This document shows positions 51,024 through 60,500 of a stretch of DNA of 64,000 bases, piece by piece. The position numbers and the translations under genes are program-made. The notes beneath the pieces are model-generated. The model did no database searches. It had not been told where the DNA came from and saw only the letters and a list, made by a program, of their open reading frames with translations. How positions within the stretch are numbered: position 1 is the first letter of the stretch; each line of letters starts with the position of its first letter. The stretch lies in the IMG/VR virus record IMGVR_UViG_3300008113_000010, positions 1 through 64,000 of that record; one strand, given 5' to 3'. Source of the stretch: a virus.

Positions 51024-52562
51024 TTATTCTATTTCGTGTAGTAGTGAACTAACGTTGAAGACATATTGGTTTTTATCACTTATAGGGTCGTTTTTGAATA
51101 TAAGTATCTTATTTGTTTTAGGATTAATAAAAATATACCAATCGACTTCGTAATGCTTAACATTTCCTGTATCCAAAAGTTTAACTCTGTCCTCGATTAT
51201 TGAAACATTAGAGAATGGTTTAACCTGTGCAGAAAACTTTTTTCCATCTAAAATCACATTTACATCAATACCTTTGAAGGCGTCTTGTTTTCCACCATGT
51301 GAACCAATCTTTTCAATTTTAGCATTACCATCAAAATAGTCTTCTATTTTTTTAATTGCGTTGTCTTCAGACTTTTGACCCCTATCCCAAAGTTTTTTAA
51401 GGACTTTGATTATATTGATAAAGTCTTCGTTATTCTCTGTAAAGATTTCGTTTCTGAAGTGGTCCAATGCTGAAATAAATCTAGTTGTTTCCTTTAGAGT
51501 TCTTTTTTCTTTTTTTGAAAAATCAAACTTCTTTTCTGACCTTCCAATTAATTCAATCTGTTTGTTTACTGCTTTTACCAATAAACAAAATGTATTGAAA
51601 TTTGTATTAAGGTTATTGAGTATAGACCTACCCTCGGGTGATTCTACACCATAAAATCCTGACATCTCTTCAGTATTACCCTCAACCCAAAAATGTGAAA
51701 ATACTTTTTTTAGAACGTAGGATACTCCCTCCTGATATCTTTTTTTGATTGCGTAATTATTAATCAAGTCTCTATAGAACAATACTTCTTTTGGATTACA
51801 GAATTGTGGTTCTTTTGATTCAGTAATTATTCCTTGAAATTTGTTCGACTCTAGTAGTTTTGTTTCAACTTTCATTTCATAAAGTTTCTGAACAAAATCC
51901 CAATTGACCACCTTCCAAAAATTTGAAATGTATTCGTCTCTCTTATTTCTGTATTTCAAATAGTAGGCGTGTTCCCAAAGGTCCAAACCTAATAGAGGGA
52001 AACCTCCACCTTCGATAACATTCATAAGTGGATTGTCTTGATTTGGTGTCGACATTATTTTCAAAGTATTTTTTGAGGTTAAAATTAACCATACCCAACC
52101 TGAGCCAAATCTATCCTTTGCAACAGTTTCAAATTTCTTTTTGAATAGATTGAAACTACCGTATTCTTTGGTAATTTTTTTATACAATTCCCCTGTTAAT
52201 TTTTTTGGTGTTGGAGACAACATATTCCAAAAAAGTGCGTGATTGAATGCTCCTCCAGCGTTGTTCCTTACTACTTGGTCGTATCGACTAATGTTTTTGA
52301 CAATTTTTTCTAAGTCTAAATCTCCATGTTTTTTCTTTGACAGGGCGGCATTTAATTTATCTACATATCCCTTATAGTGTTTGTTGTAGTGGAAATTCAT
52401 CGTTTCTGCGTCGATGAATCCTTTGAGGGCTGAATAAGAATAGGGTAGTTTTTCTATTCCAATTTTTTTCATTTCTGTAATCAACAATTGTTTTTCTGTT
52501 TCGATATGGTTTTCGGTAATTTGTTTTTCAATTTGTTGAATTCTTTCTTCTATTTTTTTCAT
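51024..52562 (-). CDS. Superoxide dismutase (Fe/Mn) fused to a nuclease-like domain
   Basis: 512 residues. Residues 36-230 are a complete Fe/Mn superoxide dismutase: ligands His58 (HYNKHYKGYV), His108 (NHALFW), Asp194 and His198 (LGLDLWEHAYY), second-shell Tyr66, and NNAGG with NQDNPLM (Gln175), the Mn-type arrangement. Catalyses 2 O2- to O2 and H2O2. Residues 1-35 are a helical extension. A linker (about 232-250) contains LLE|S and ITE|S. Residues 255-512 are an unrelated domain ending with GIDVNVILDGKKFSAQVKPF (Asp433, Gln446, Lys448), which resembles a PD-(D/E)XK nuclease core with Q-x-K. I know of no such fusion. It lies between neck and helicase genes. Confidence 0.82.
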   Translation of the reverse strand: MKKIEERIQQIEKQITENHIETEKQLLITEMKKIGIEKLPYSYSALKGFIDAETMNFHYNKHYKGYVDKLNAALSKKKHGDLDLEKIVKNISRYDQVVRNNAGGAFNHALFWNMLSPTPKKLTGELYKKITKEYGSFNLFKKKFETVAKDRFGSGWVWLILTSKNTLKIMSTPNQDNPLMNVIEGGGFPLLGLDLWEHAYYLKYRNKRDEYISNFWKVVNWDFVQKLYEMKVETKLLESNKFQGIITESKEPQFCNPKEVLFYRDLINNYAIKKRYQEGVSYVLKKVFSHFWVEGNTEEMSGFYGVESPEGRSILNNLNTNFNTFCLLVKAVNKQIELIGRSEKKFDFSKKEKRTLKETTRFISALDHFRNEIFTENNEDFINIIKVLKKLWDRGQKSEDNAIKKIEDYFDGNAKIEKIGSHGGKQDAFKGIDVNVILDGKKFSAQVKPFSNVSIIEDRVKLLDTGNVKHYEVDWYIFINPKTNKILIFKNDPISDKNQYVFNVSSLLHEIE

Positions 52563-52584
52563 ATTGGCGAGTTATTCGTTTTAT

Positions 52585-52591
52585 ATAAATA
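52585..52591 (-). promoter_or_regulatory. Putative late promoter element TATTTAT (SOD fusion)
   Basis: Reads TATTTATAT on the minus strand, 22 bases before the ATG at 52562, in the 59-base gap after the upstream gene. Confidence 0.5.
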
Positions 52592-52621
52592 ACTCAGAAT
52601 TGTTTTAAGGTTTGATTGACT

Positions 52622-52834
52622 TTAATTTATTTTAACATAAATGTCACTGTTGGTTGGTAGGGCTAATGTATTATGATGATATATAATTTTTCCGTTTTCT
52701 GAAAAACTTGTTATGACAACCTCTTCATTTAGGTCAACGTTAGCTAGTAATTTTGAATGTAATTTGTCTGATATAATTTTAATTCTATCACCAACTCTCA
52801 ATTCAACTCCTTGGTGATTAGTTACTTTCTCCAT
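52622..52834 (-). CDS. Small SH3-like hypothetical protein
   Basis: 70 residues, nearly all beta (VELRVGDRIKIISDKLHSKL; EEVVITSFSENGKIIYHHNT), in the style of a KOW/SH3-type nucleic-acid or protein binder. It follows the SNF2-like gene by 5 bases, so it may be its accessory. No family recognised. Confidence 0.5.
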   Translation of the reverse strand: MEKVTNHQGVELRVGDRIKIISDKLHSKLLANVDLNEEVVITSFSENGKIIYHHNTLALPTNSDIYVKIN

Positions 52835-52839
52835 CTATG

Positions 52840-54600
52840 TTAAGGGCGTAATTCGTTTATTCTTTTCAGAATTTCTTCGGCAGTGTCACCGATGTTTTGA
52901 TTGTCACCCATAACGGTCGCGATGACTTGCTTCTTATTATTAAGTATGTCATATATCGCGCCTTCGATTGTGTTTTCAAATATTGGATAATAGACTAACA
53001 CATTATTTTTTTGTCCAAATCTGTATGCCCTATCTTCAGCCTGAGAGTGGTCCGATGGTAGGAATGATAAGTCGTTCATAATAACCGCTTCTGCGGAAGT
53101 CAAAGTAAGTCCAACACCCGCAGCCTTTATGTTACCGACAAAAACTTTTATTTTATCATTTTCTTGAAATTGGTCAACACTAAATTGTCTATCTTGTTTT
53201 GTCATTGACCCATCAACTTTGACGGCAGTTTTTCCAAAATGTTGAACAATTTGATTTAGTGAATCTGTGAAGTTACAAAATATGATAACTTTTTTGTCCT
53301 GCTCTAATATGTTTTCGGCAAGTTCTATTGTTTGAGATATTTTCTCGTTGGCAATAACTTGTCTAACTTTTGTAAGTTTTGAAAATTGAACTGTTAACGA
53401 TTTTGACTCGTCGGGGTTTTTATCATACCAATTATAATATTCCCCCATGAGTTCTTCATAGTCCTTTGATTTGAGTCTGAGATAAACAGGTGTGATAATT
53501 TTTTCAGGTAAATCCAAAACGTCTTCTTTCAATCTCCTTAGGATTGTATTCGAGGTTCTATCCCTTAGTTCATCTAAATTAGACGCACCCATTACGTTCC
53601 ATACTTTCCTTGCTCCGACCTTGAATTGATATCCACTGCAATATCTTATGACGTAGGCCATCCAGTTCTTGGCAACAGGGGAATCTACGAGACTCAATAA
53701 ATTATAATAATCAATTGGTCTTGATGTCATCGGTGTTCCTGTTAATAACCAAAGTCTGTCAATTTTTTTTATGAAGTCGTTTATAAGTTTGGTTCTTTGT
53801 GCTTGAGCATTTTTGATATAGTGTGCTTCATCAATAACAACCAAATCAAAATTGGCTCTAAGAATTTGCGAATCATCTTTCTTTTTAGGGTCATGGAAGT
53901 TTTTTAGAATGTCGTAGTTTATGATTACAAAGTCGTGTTCTGTGCTAAAGTTTTTACCCTCCGCTATGTATATTGTCCTGTCAGAGTAATTTTCAATTTC
54001 ACGCTTCCAGTTTATCTTCAAAGTTGCGGGACATATGATTAAAACCTTTTTAGCCCCTGTTTCTAAGGCTGCAATTATAGTTGAGGTTGTTTTACCCAAA
54101 CCCATATCATCGGCCAAAATATATTTTTTATTTTCAACCAGTTTCTGAATGGATTCTTTTTGATGGTTTAACGGGGGTCTGTTTGAATATTTTTCAAAAT
54201 CGATGACAACGTCTTTAACGGTGTTGTCTTTTATTATAGAAGCCTTGGGTAACCAAAAATCATGTAGTTGTTCAGAGTCCCAAATCTTTCCCCAAATATG
54301 ATAAGCTTTGTCCTTCTCCGCTAGAAGTTTTTCAACCCAGACTTTTTGTGGGATTTCAGTATACATCTTGTCGTCAGCTAATTTCTGTGCAAAATATGCG
54401 TCTAAAATTACCCACTTTTTGGCAACTTTGGGTTGTTTGTCGTGGTTATTGATTATGTATTCTGATTGACTTCTTGTTGGGTAGAATTTTTTATTTACTT
54501 GGGATTTCCTTTGTAGTTCCAAGATATAATTGTTATACCCCTCATATTGTTCAAGAAGTGTTAGTGCTTTTGACTCGAGTGATATTTCTGATAAGCTCAT
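52840..54600 (-). CDS. SNF2-family helicase/ATPase
   Basis: 586 residues. Walker A is DDMGLGKTT (164-172), Ia ICPATLKINWKREI, II DEAH (257-260), III LWLLTGTPM, and the C-terminal half carries FCNFTDSLNQIV, the motif V region GVGLTLTSAEAVIMND and motif VI QAEDRAYRFGQ. This is a Swi2/Snf2-type dsDNA translocase; phage examples can act in repair, replication-fork remodelling or stripping proteins from DNA. The N-terminal 150 residues are a separate helical domain. The start codon overlaps the SET gene stop (ATGA), so the two are coupled. Confidence 0.9.
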   Translation of the reverse strand: MSLSEISLESKALTLLEQYEGYNNYILELQRKSQVNKKFYPTRSQSEYIINNHDKQPKVAKKWVILDAYFAQKLADDKMYTEIPQKVWVEKLLAEKDKAYHIWGKIWDSEQLHDFWLPKASIIKDNTVKDVVIDFEKYSNRPPLNHQKESIQKLVENKKYILADDMGLGKTTSTIIAALETGAKKVLIICPATLKINWKREIENYSDRTIYIAEGKNFSTEHDFVIINYDILKNFHDPKKKDDSQILRANFDLVVIDEAHYIKNAQAQRTKLINDFIKKIDRLWLLTGTPMTSRPIDYYNLLSLVDSPVAKNWMAYVIRYCSGYQFKVGARKVWNVMGASNLDELRDRTSNTILRRLKEDVLDLPEKIITPVYLRLKSKDYEELMGEYYNWYDKNPDESKSLTVQFSKLTKVRQVIANEKISQTIELAENILEQDKKVIIFCNFTDSLNQIVQHFGKTAVKVDGSMTKQDRQFSVDQFQENDKIKVFVGNIKAAGVGLTLTSAEAVIMNDLSFLPSDHSQAEDRAYRFGQKNNVLVYYPIFENTIEGAIYDILNNKKQVIATVMGDNQNIGDTAEEILKRINELRP

Positions 54601-54992
54601 TTTACTTCAATGTGACTTCTACCGTCAGACCAATAACTTTCATCACCATAATAAGTTGTGACTTCCTCATCTTTCGAAATTGGTTTTGTTGCTTTAAATC
54701 TTAAAATGTCTTTGTCCAAATCGTCTTCCCATGTTGCGTTATAGTTTTCGGAATGGTTATATAGTGAACCATATCCAAGAGCAATAACGTGGTTTTGCCA
54801 ATTCTCTCCTTTTGGAAATACAAATGTATAGTCAATTAAGGTGTAGTTTGTTTCTCCTCTTTGAACAGGTAATCTAAGAATCGGACACTCTTCAATAACC
54901 TCACCCTCGTTTATGTCTTCACATGCGAAAACCCCCCAACCGTGAATTGAACTTTTTCTTACTTGTAGTTTTGTATTTCTTTGAATTTCCAT
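54597..54992 (-). CDS. SET-domain protein, putative lysine methyltransferase
   Basis: 131 residues, a minimal SET domain. SSIHGWGVFACEDINEGEVI is the N-terminal SAM region, GYGSLYNHSENYNATW (73-88) is the N-H-S knot motif, and DEEVTTYYGDESYW has the catalytic Tyr. These enzymes transfer methyl groups to protein Lys. Other viral SET proteins (vSET of a chlorovirus) act on host histones; bacterial targets are unknown. It is translationally coupled to the SNF2 gene. The divergent neck genes start 58 bases upstream. Confidence 0.85.
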   Translation of the reverse strand: MEIQRNTKLQVRKSSIHGWGVFACEDINEGEVIEECPILRLPVQRGETNYTLIDYTFVFPKGENWQNHVIALGYGSLYNHSENYNATWEDDLDKDILRFKATKPISKDEEVTTYYGDESYWSDGRSHIEVK

Positions 54993-55019
54993 TTGGATTA
55001 AATATAATAAACTTAAAAG

Positions 55020-55026
55020 TATTTAT
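55020..55026 (+). promoter_or_regulatory. Putative late promoter element TATTTAT (tail cluster)
   Basis: TATTTATCAA lies 24 bases before the ATG at 55051, in the gap between divergent genes. Confidence 0.5.
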
Positions 55027-55050
55027 CAATATAAACAAGTTCAGCTGACT

Positions 55051-55566
55051 ATGGCAGAGAAATTAGTTCCAATTACAAGACTCGGTAAATTTTTTGGCGG
55101 TGAGGATTACGCTCTCGACATTGGTATGGGTGAGGAGTGGTTAATTGGTGATATGAATTTCACCGTAATTTTATATAGAATAGATAGATACAAAACCAAA
55201 ACTGATGATGTATATGGTGAAGTTTTGGAAGATGGTATTCAGTTCTTAGCTCCCGTTGAATTGAAGGGTTACGTTCAGGTTATGGCTCCTACAAATAAAA
55301 CTGTTGGTAACTCTAGAGTTGAGTTACAAGAACCAGGTAATATGAGATTTAGTATTTACCAAAAAACTTTGGATGACATGGGTGTTGATATATTCATGGG
55401 TGATTATTTTGGATATTATGAAAGTGAAGATAGAGTAAGATATTATGTTGTTAGTGATGATGGATATGTAAAGTCAGACAATAAACACACCTATGGTGGT
55501 TACAAACCTTTCTATAGAACTGTTGTTGCCACATGGGTTAGTGAAAACGAATTTAACGGAATCTAA
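55051..55566 (+). CDS. Putative neck / head-tail connector protein
   Basis: 171 residues. LYRIDRYKTKTDDVYGEVLE, FLAPVELKGYVQVM and NKHTYGGYKPFYRTVVATWV form a pattern I associate with T4-like neck proteins (gp14 position). Mixed beta. It opens the plus-strand tail cluster, which runs connector, PG-binding-like protein, stabilizer, sheath, HAD-like, tube, chaperone, tape measure. Function by position and weak resemblance. Confidence 0.55.
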   Translation: MAEKLVPITRLGKFFGGEDYALDIGMGEEWLIGDMNFTVILYRIDRYKTKTDDVYGEVLEDGIQFLAPVELKGYVQVMAPTNKTVGNSRVELQEPGNMRFSIYQKTLDDMGVDIFMGDYFGYYESEDRVRYYVVSDDGYVKSDNKHTYGGYKPFYRTVVATWVSENEFNGI

Positions 55567-55568
55567 TT

Positions 55569-56261
55569 ATGAGATTTATTTTAAAAGAATCACAATTGGG
55601 TTTTTTATTAGAACAAATATCCTATGACCCAAATGTTGAAATCATACAAAAGTATCTGATAAAAAAGGGGTATGATTTGGGTAAGTATGGTCCAAACAAA
55701 GATGGAGTGGATGGTAAGTTAGGACCTTTGACAAGAGGTGCGATGGAACAAGAGTTTGGTTTGAAAATTGTGAGAAAAGGTTCCTCATCACAAAAAACAT
55801 CTGGTGAGTATGATGCAATTTTAGTTGGGGGGTTAGATAATAGGTCTGGTGACTTAAATATAGATTCACAAGTAAGTTTATTGAAACAGGGGATTGGAAC
55901 TGAAAAGAATGTTAAAGGTTTTAGGTTTAACACACCATCCTCTACAATTATAGATTTTATCAATAAAAACCCAGGAATCCCGATTTATCTTTTCAGTGCG
56001 GGATGCAGGAAATCTAATGAGATTTCAAATGTCTTGGGTCAAAATAAAAATAACTTGTTCATCATTGAGCCATATGCTGCTGGAAGTGAAACGAAAAATA
56101 ATGTAAGAAATGCTGTGAACAACGGAGTTCCTGCTTCAAATGTTTTTGTTGGAAACTCAGTCGGGAGAGGACAAGGGATTGTGATTGGGGCGAGTTCATC
56201 CAAGTCAGACTCTCATTGGAATGCACTTAAAACTGTGGGTTCAATGACTAAAAATAATTAA
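55569..56261 (+). CDS. Peptidoglycan-binding-like protein with possible targeting N-terminus
   Basis: 230 residues. Residues about 20-65 match a PG_binding_1 module (IIQKYLIKKGYDLGKYG, DGVDGKLGPLTRGAMEQEFG, with the usual D-G-x-x-G-P-x-T). Residues 80-230 form an alpha/beta domain (YDAILVGGLDNRSG; IPIYLFSAGCRKS; NNLFIIEPYAAGSE) of unknown enzymatic type. The N-terminus MRFILKESQLGFLLEQ contains L-K-E|S. Could be a cell-wall binding protein delivered with the virion, or an assembly-linked muralytic. It begins 2 bases after the connector gene. Confidence 0.6.
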   Translation: MRFILKESQLGFLLEQISYDPNVEIIQKYLIKKGYDLGKYGPNKDGVDGKLGPLTRGAMEQEFGLKIVRKGSSSQKTSGEYDAILVGGLDNRSGDLNIDSQVSLLKQGIGTEKNVKGFRFNTPSSTIIDFINKNPGIPIYLFSAGCRKSNEISNVLGQNKNNLFIIEPYAAGSETKNNVRNAVNNGVPASNVFVGNSVGRGQGIVIGASSSKSDSHWNALKTVGSMTKNN

Positions 56262-56262
56262 T

Positions 56263-57303
56263 ATGCCATTACCAAAACAAGTCATACCAACTTTACCATT
56301 AGTTCCCAAGAAGACTCTTTCTGCAAGGAGGGAGCAACTCTTAGAATATATTAATAAGGATGGGACTTATCTTCCTAAATCAGTATTACATGCGGATTTG
56401 GACAGAGGTATGTTGGACTTTGTAAAAAACGATTTGAAGGTTGTTACTGGAGGTAAAACTGTTCCGATGATTGACATACTATTGACAACACAAAATTGGA
56501 GTCAGTATGTTGAAACTGCAACATTTGTTAACTTAGATTATAATGTCGAACCTCCATTCGTTACTGTTGTGAGAAATCCTGAGGTGAAATACGGAACCAA
56601 TCCATCTTTACAATACACAATACCAAACAGAAAACAATTTTATTATGCATCTGTTCCGACTTGGAATGGTAACGAACAAGGTATGGACATATATACAATT
56701 CCACAACCAGTTCCTGTTGATATTAATTATAGTGTGAAGATTGTGTGTAACAGAATGAGAGAATTGAATCAGTTAAATAAAATTACACTTCAGAAGTTTT
56801 CTTCGCGTCAAGCCTATACCTTCATAAAAGGGCAGTATGTTCCGATAATTATGAACAATATTTCAGATGAATCACAAATGACATTGGAGTCAAGGAAGTA
56901 TTATGTTCAATCATATGATTTTACAATGTTGGGTTACTTGATTGATGAGGAGGAGTTTCAGGTGAAACCAGCCATTGCTCGCGTCGCTCAAGTTGTGGAA
57001 CTTGACACATCTACGATTAGTAAAAGAAGAAGGAAGTTTCCTGAAAATCCTGACGAGTTTTTGTCAAATTTTCAATACGTGGTTGGTAATGACTCTTTGT
57101 CTGAGTTCATTGATTTCACTGCAGATATGACTTGGGTTGGTTCTGAGAACATCTCTAATTTTGATGTCTTTATTAATGGAGATTATTTCGGTTCGAATGT
57201 TAATAAAATACAAATAACAACCAACGACATTCTTACAATATCCGTAATGAAACAAGACAACCTGAAAGAAGGTTCTATAAAGTTTGATAGTAAGTTGGTT
57301 TAG
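56263..57303 (+). CDS. Putative tail completion / sheath stabilizer protein (gp15 or gp3-like)
   Basis: 346 residues. The central part (VVRNPEVKYGTNPSLQYTIP; YTIPQPVPVDINYSVKIVCN) has the strand and helix order seen in T4 gp15-type tail terminators, which cap the tail tube and sheath. An N-terminal helical segment and a C-terminal beta domain (WVGSENISNFDVFINGDYFG) are added. It precedes the sheath gene, as gp15 does in T4. Similarity is by pattern; gp3-like is an alternative. Confidence 0.5.
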   Translation: MPLPKQVIPTLPLVPKKTLSARREQLLEYINKDGTYLPKSVLHADLDRGMLDFVKNDLKVVTGGKTVPMIDILLTTQNWSQYVETATFVNLDYNVEPPFVTVVRNPEVKYGTNPSLQYTIPNRKQFYYASVPTWNGNEQGMDIYTIPQPVPVDINYSVKIVCNRMRELNQLNKITLQKFSSRQAYTFIKGQYVPIIMNNISDESQMTLESRKYYVQSYDFTMLGYLIDEEEFQVKPAIARVAQVVELDTSTISKRRRKFPENPDEFLSNFQYVVGNDSLSEFIDFTADMTWVGSENISNFDVFINGDYFGSNVNKIQITTNDILTISVMKQDNLKEGSIKFDSKLV

Positions 57304-57461
57304 TCCTCCCCATACAAATCTTTCTTTTCTTTACACTTCTCTAATATTAAATTTTCTAAGAATTTATAAATCTTTATCCCCCTTTTATCACAGTATTTTT
57401 TCAATACCTCGTGAACCTCAGGTGCTATCTTTATATTCTTTATTTCTTTCTTTTTATTCAT
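57300..57461 (-). CDS. Small ribbon-helix-helix-like regulator
   Basis: 53 residues from ATG 57461 (an ATG at 57494 would add 11). KNIKIAPEVHEVLKKYCDKR and IKIYKFLENLILEKCK form the strand-helix-helix pattern of MetJ/Arc-type DNA-binding proteins. It is the only minus gene within the plus-strand tail cluster, overlapping the stabilizer stop by 4 bases. It may repress the sheath gene or itself. Confidence 0.6.
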   Translation of the reverse strand: MNKKKEIKNIKIAPEVHEVLKKYCDKRGIKIYKFLENLILEKCKEKKDLYGED

Positions 57462-57462
57462 A

Positions 57463-57488
57463 GGTAGAAAAAAGGTAGAATTTATTCT
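57463..57488. promoter_or_regulatory. Candidate operator before the ribbon-helix-helix gene
   Basis: GGTAGAA occurs at 57463-57469 and 57474-57480, spaced 11 bases (one helical turn), followed by the inverted repeat AGAAT-TT-ATTCT (57477-57488). Directly repeated sites one turn apart suit tandem ribbon-helix-helix dimers. Confidence 0.4.
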
Positions 57489-57540
57489 CACCATTTACAA
57501 ATAGATATTCAAAAGTCAAGTTTTTTCATTCAGATTAGAA

Positions 57541-57547
57541 TATTTAT
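57541..57547 (+). promoter_or_regulatory. Putative late promoter element TATTTAT (sheath)
   Basis: TATTTATC lies 33 bases before the sheath ATG at 57581. Confidence 0.55.
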
Positions 57548-57580
57548 CATTAAAATAAATCTGCATAGAATAATTTAATA

Positions 57581-60500
57581 ATGGCAACAGCACAAGCAAA
57601 TCAAAAAGTTTATGTTTCACCTGGTGTTTATACCTCTGAAACGGATTTATCATTCGTGGCTCAGAGTGTGGGTGTTACTACGTTAGGTTTAGTTGGGGAA
57701 ACAATTAAGGGTCCCGCATTTGAACCGATTTTTATAACGAACTACGATGAATTTCAGGCATATTTCGGGGGGTCCGAGCCTGTAAAATTTGTTAATACAC
57801 AAATCCCTAAATATGAAGCGGCTTACATTGCCAAATCTTACTTACAACAATCTAATCAATTGTTCGTAACAAGAATCCTTGGTCTTTCAGGATACGACGC
57901 AGGTCCGTCTTGGAGTATCAAAGTTGTTGCTAATGTTGACCCAACTACGGTTGGTTTCAATCCTGCAACAGCTACCCCTTGGGTGGTAAACTTTACAGGA
58001 AGTTCGACAGGGAATACAATTTCTTTTCTTAATTCATTCCCTTCACAAATTAACAATTCGTTGACTTCACTTTATAGAATGAGTGACGGAAGCACATCTA
58101 ATATCCAATCCGATATTTTAGGGTTTGTGAAAGATGTTCTAACAACAAATTCATTGTCTTCAACAACTGCAAATGTATATGGTGCAATTCCAGAAAGTGA
58201 CTATTATAGTTTGTCTACAGGACGTAACTTAGTCAACGTATATAATTGTGATAATATAAATTATCCTCTTAATGATTTAACAAGTGGTTTGAATGATTCT
58301 TGGTTCTATGCAAACTTTAACAACTATTCCAATGATAACTATTCAGGTTATTCTATGGACTATATTGTTTCATCAATAGCAACAGGAGCTTCTAATAGTT
58401 TCTCGGGTAGTATTTCTGGTAATGTATATACATGGTCAGGAACTGCTTTCAGTGAATATAATAACATGGTTGTAGCGACAATCCGTTCAAGAGGTATATC
58501 ACTTTTTGAAAATAGTGCAGCAAGTAATGCTCACGGTCCAATTTACGAGGTAAACTCGGGTGGAACTGTTTCAGGATTGAGTGCATTAACTATGGTTTGT
58601 TCGGGACAATACTCAGGGGTTACAATTAATCCTTACGAAACCTTCTTGTTATCAGGTATAACGAAAGATAATGATAATTTCAGTTTTGAAGTTTCATTGT
58701 CGGCACTTTCTTCTAAGTTTATAACTAAAGTATTAGGGACGGACAATTTCGGAAAATCTAGACAGGAGGTTCCTGTATTCGTTGAGGAAGTTTATCCAGC
58801 TTCTTTGGCTTATGCTTATAATCAAAGTTATATCCGTGGATTAGATTGTCAGTTGATTGGTTTACCTGGAGCAAGAACAGAAGACCCAAGTTCAATTGCT
58901 TATAACGTAGAAAAATATCAATCACCTATGACACCATTCTTGGTTTCAGAGTTGAGAGGTAATAAAGTTTATAAATTATTCAGATTCATATCAATCTCTG
59001 ATGGAGATGCAGCTAACGTTGAAGTAAAAGTTTCAATCGCGAACTTGTCTTTTAACAACATGACATTTGATGTTTTAGTTAGAAATTTCTTTGACACCGA
59101 TGCGAACCCTGTTGTGATTGAGAAATTCACAAATTGCACTATGGACCCAGCTTCAAATAACTTTGTGGCTAAAAAGATTGGTTCTTCTAATGGTGAGTTT
59201 GCTTTAATATCAAAATATGTGATGGTTGAAATGTCTGAAGAGGCACCAATAGATGCACTTCCTTGTGGATTCTACGGATACACTCAAAGAGAATATGCAT
59301 CTGTTAGTAATCCATCTCCTGTTCCAAAGTTCAAAACAAAATACTACTTCCCTGGTGAAGTTATCTATAACCCACCTTTCGGTGCAGCAACTGGAGGTGA
59401 TAATTTAGTCGAGTCACCTGGTGATATAGTGAGAAGAAGTTACTTAGGTTTTTCAACTCAGTTCGGAATTGACGAATCATTCCTTTCTTATAAAGGTAAA
59501 CAAAATCCACCTTCTTGGGTCATTGCTCCAATCCCTGTCGAGGGTGCTACTTGGAACTACTTAAGTAAAGGTTTCCATATGGACTCAGGTGCAACTGTAG
59601 TTACTATTGGTAATGTTTATCAAACAAGTGGAACACCGGCATTTGAGTGTGGGGTTGCTGATTTCAGATTTGACCCAGAAACACAAGAAAATCCTTACTA
59701 CTTTATCTACTCAAGAAAATACACAGTATGTTTCGCTGGTGGGTTTGATGGTTGGGACATTTATAGAGAATATAGAACAAACCAAGATAGATTCCAATTG
59801 GGAGCATCAGGTTACTTGGCGGGTGCATCTGCATCATCAAGATATCCTTCAGCAACTGGTCAAGGTTTATTTAAGAGAATTGTGGTTGAAAACAATACAC
59901 AAGATTTTGCTAACACTGACTATTATGCTTATCTATTAGGTATTCTTACGTTCAGAAATCCTGAAGCTACTAATATCAATGTATTTGCAACTTCAAGTAT
60001 CGATTATTACAATAACTCAAACCTTGTTGAAGAAGCTATCGACATGATTCAGTTCCAAAGGGCTGATTCTGTTTATATAGCAACGACACCAGATTATAAC
60101 ATGTATACTCCTGATGGAACAAACTCTTTGGATATTATTTATCCTCAGGAAGCGGTTGATAACTTAGATAACACAGGAATTGATTCTAACTATACATCTA
60201 CTTACTATCCTTGGATTTTGGTGAGAGATACAGTAAACAATACACAGATTTACTTACCACCAACAGGTGAAGTTTGTAGAAATTTAGCTCTTACAGATAA
60301 CATATCCTTCCCATGGTTCGCGTCAGCGGGTTACACAAGAGGTCTTGTAAATTCAATAAAGGCAAGATTGAAGTTGACTCAAGAGGATAGAGATACTCTT
60401 TATCAAGGAAGAATCAACCCTATTGCAACTTTTGCGGACGTTGGAACTGTAATTTGGGGTAACAAAACCCTACAGGTTGCGGATACCGCTCTAAACAGAC

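Noticed and set aside
55622-55963. Minus-strand frames opposite the peptidoglycan-binding-like gene
   Set aside because: Antisense shadows within a well-supported plus-strand gene.
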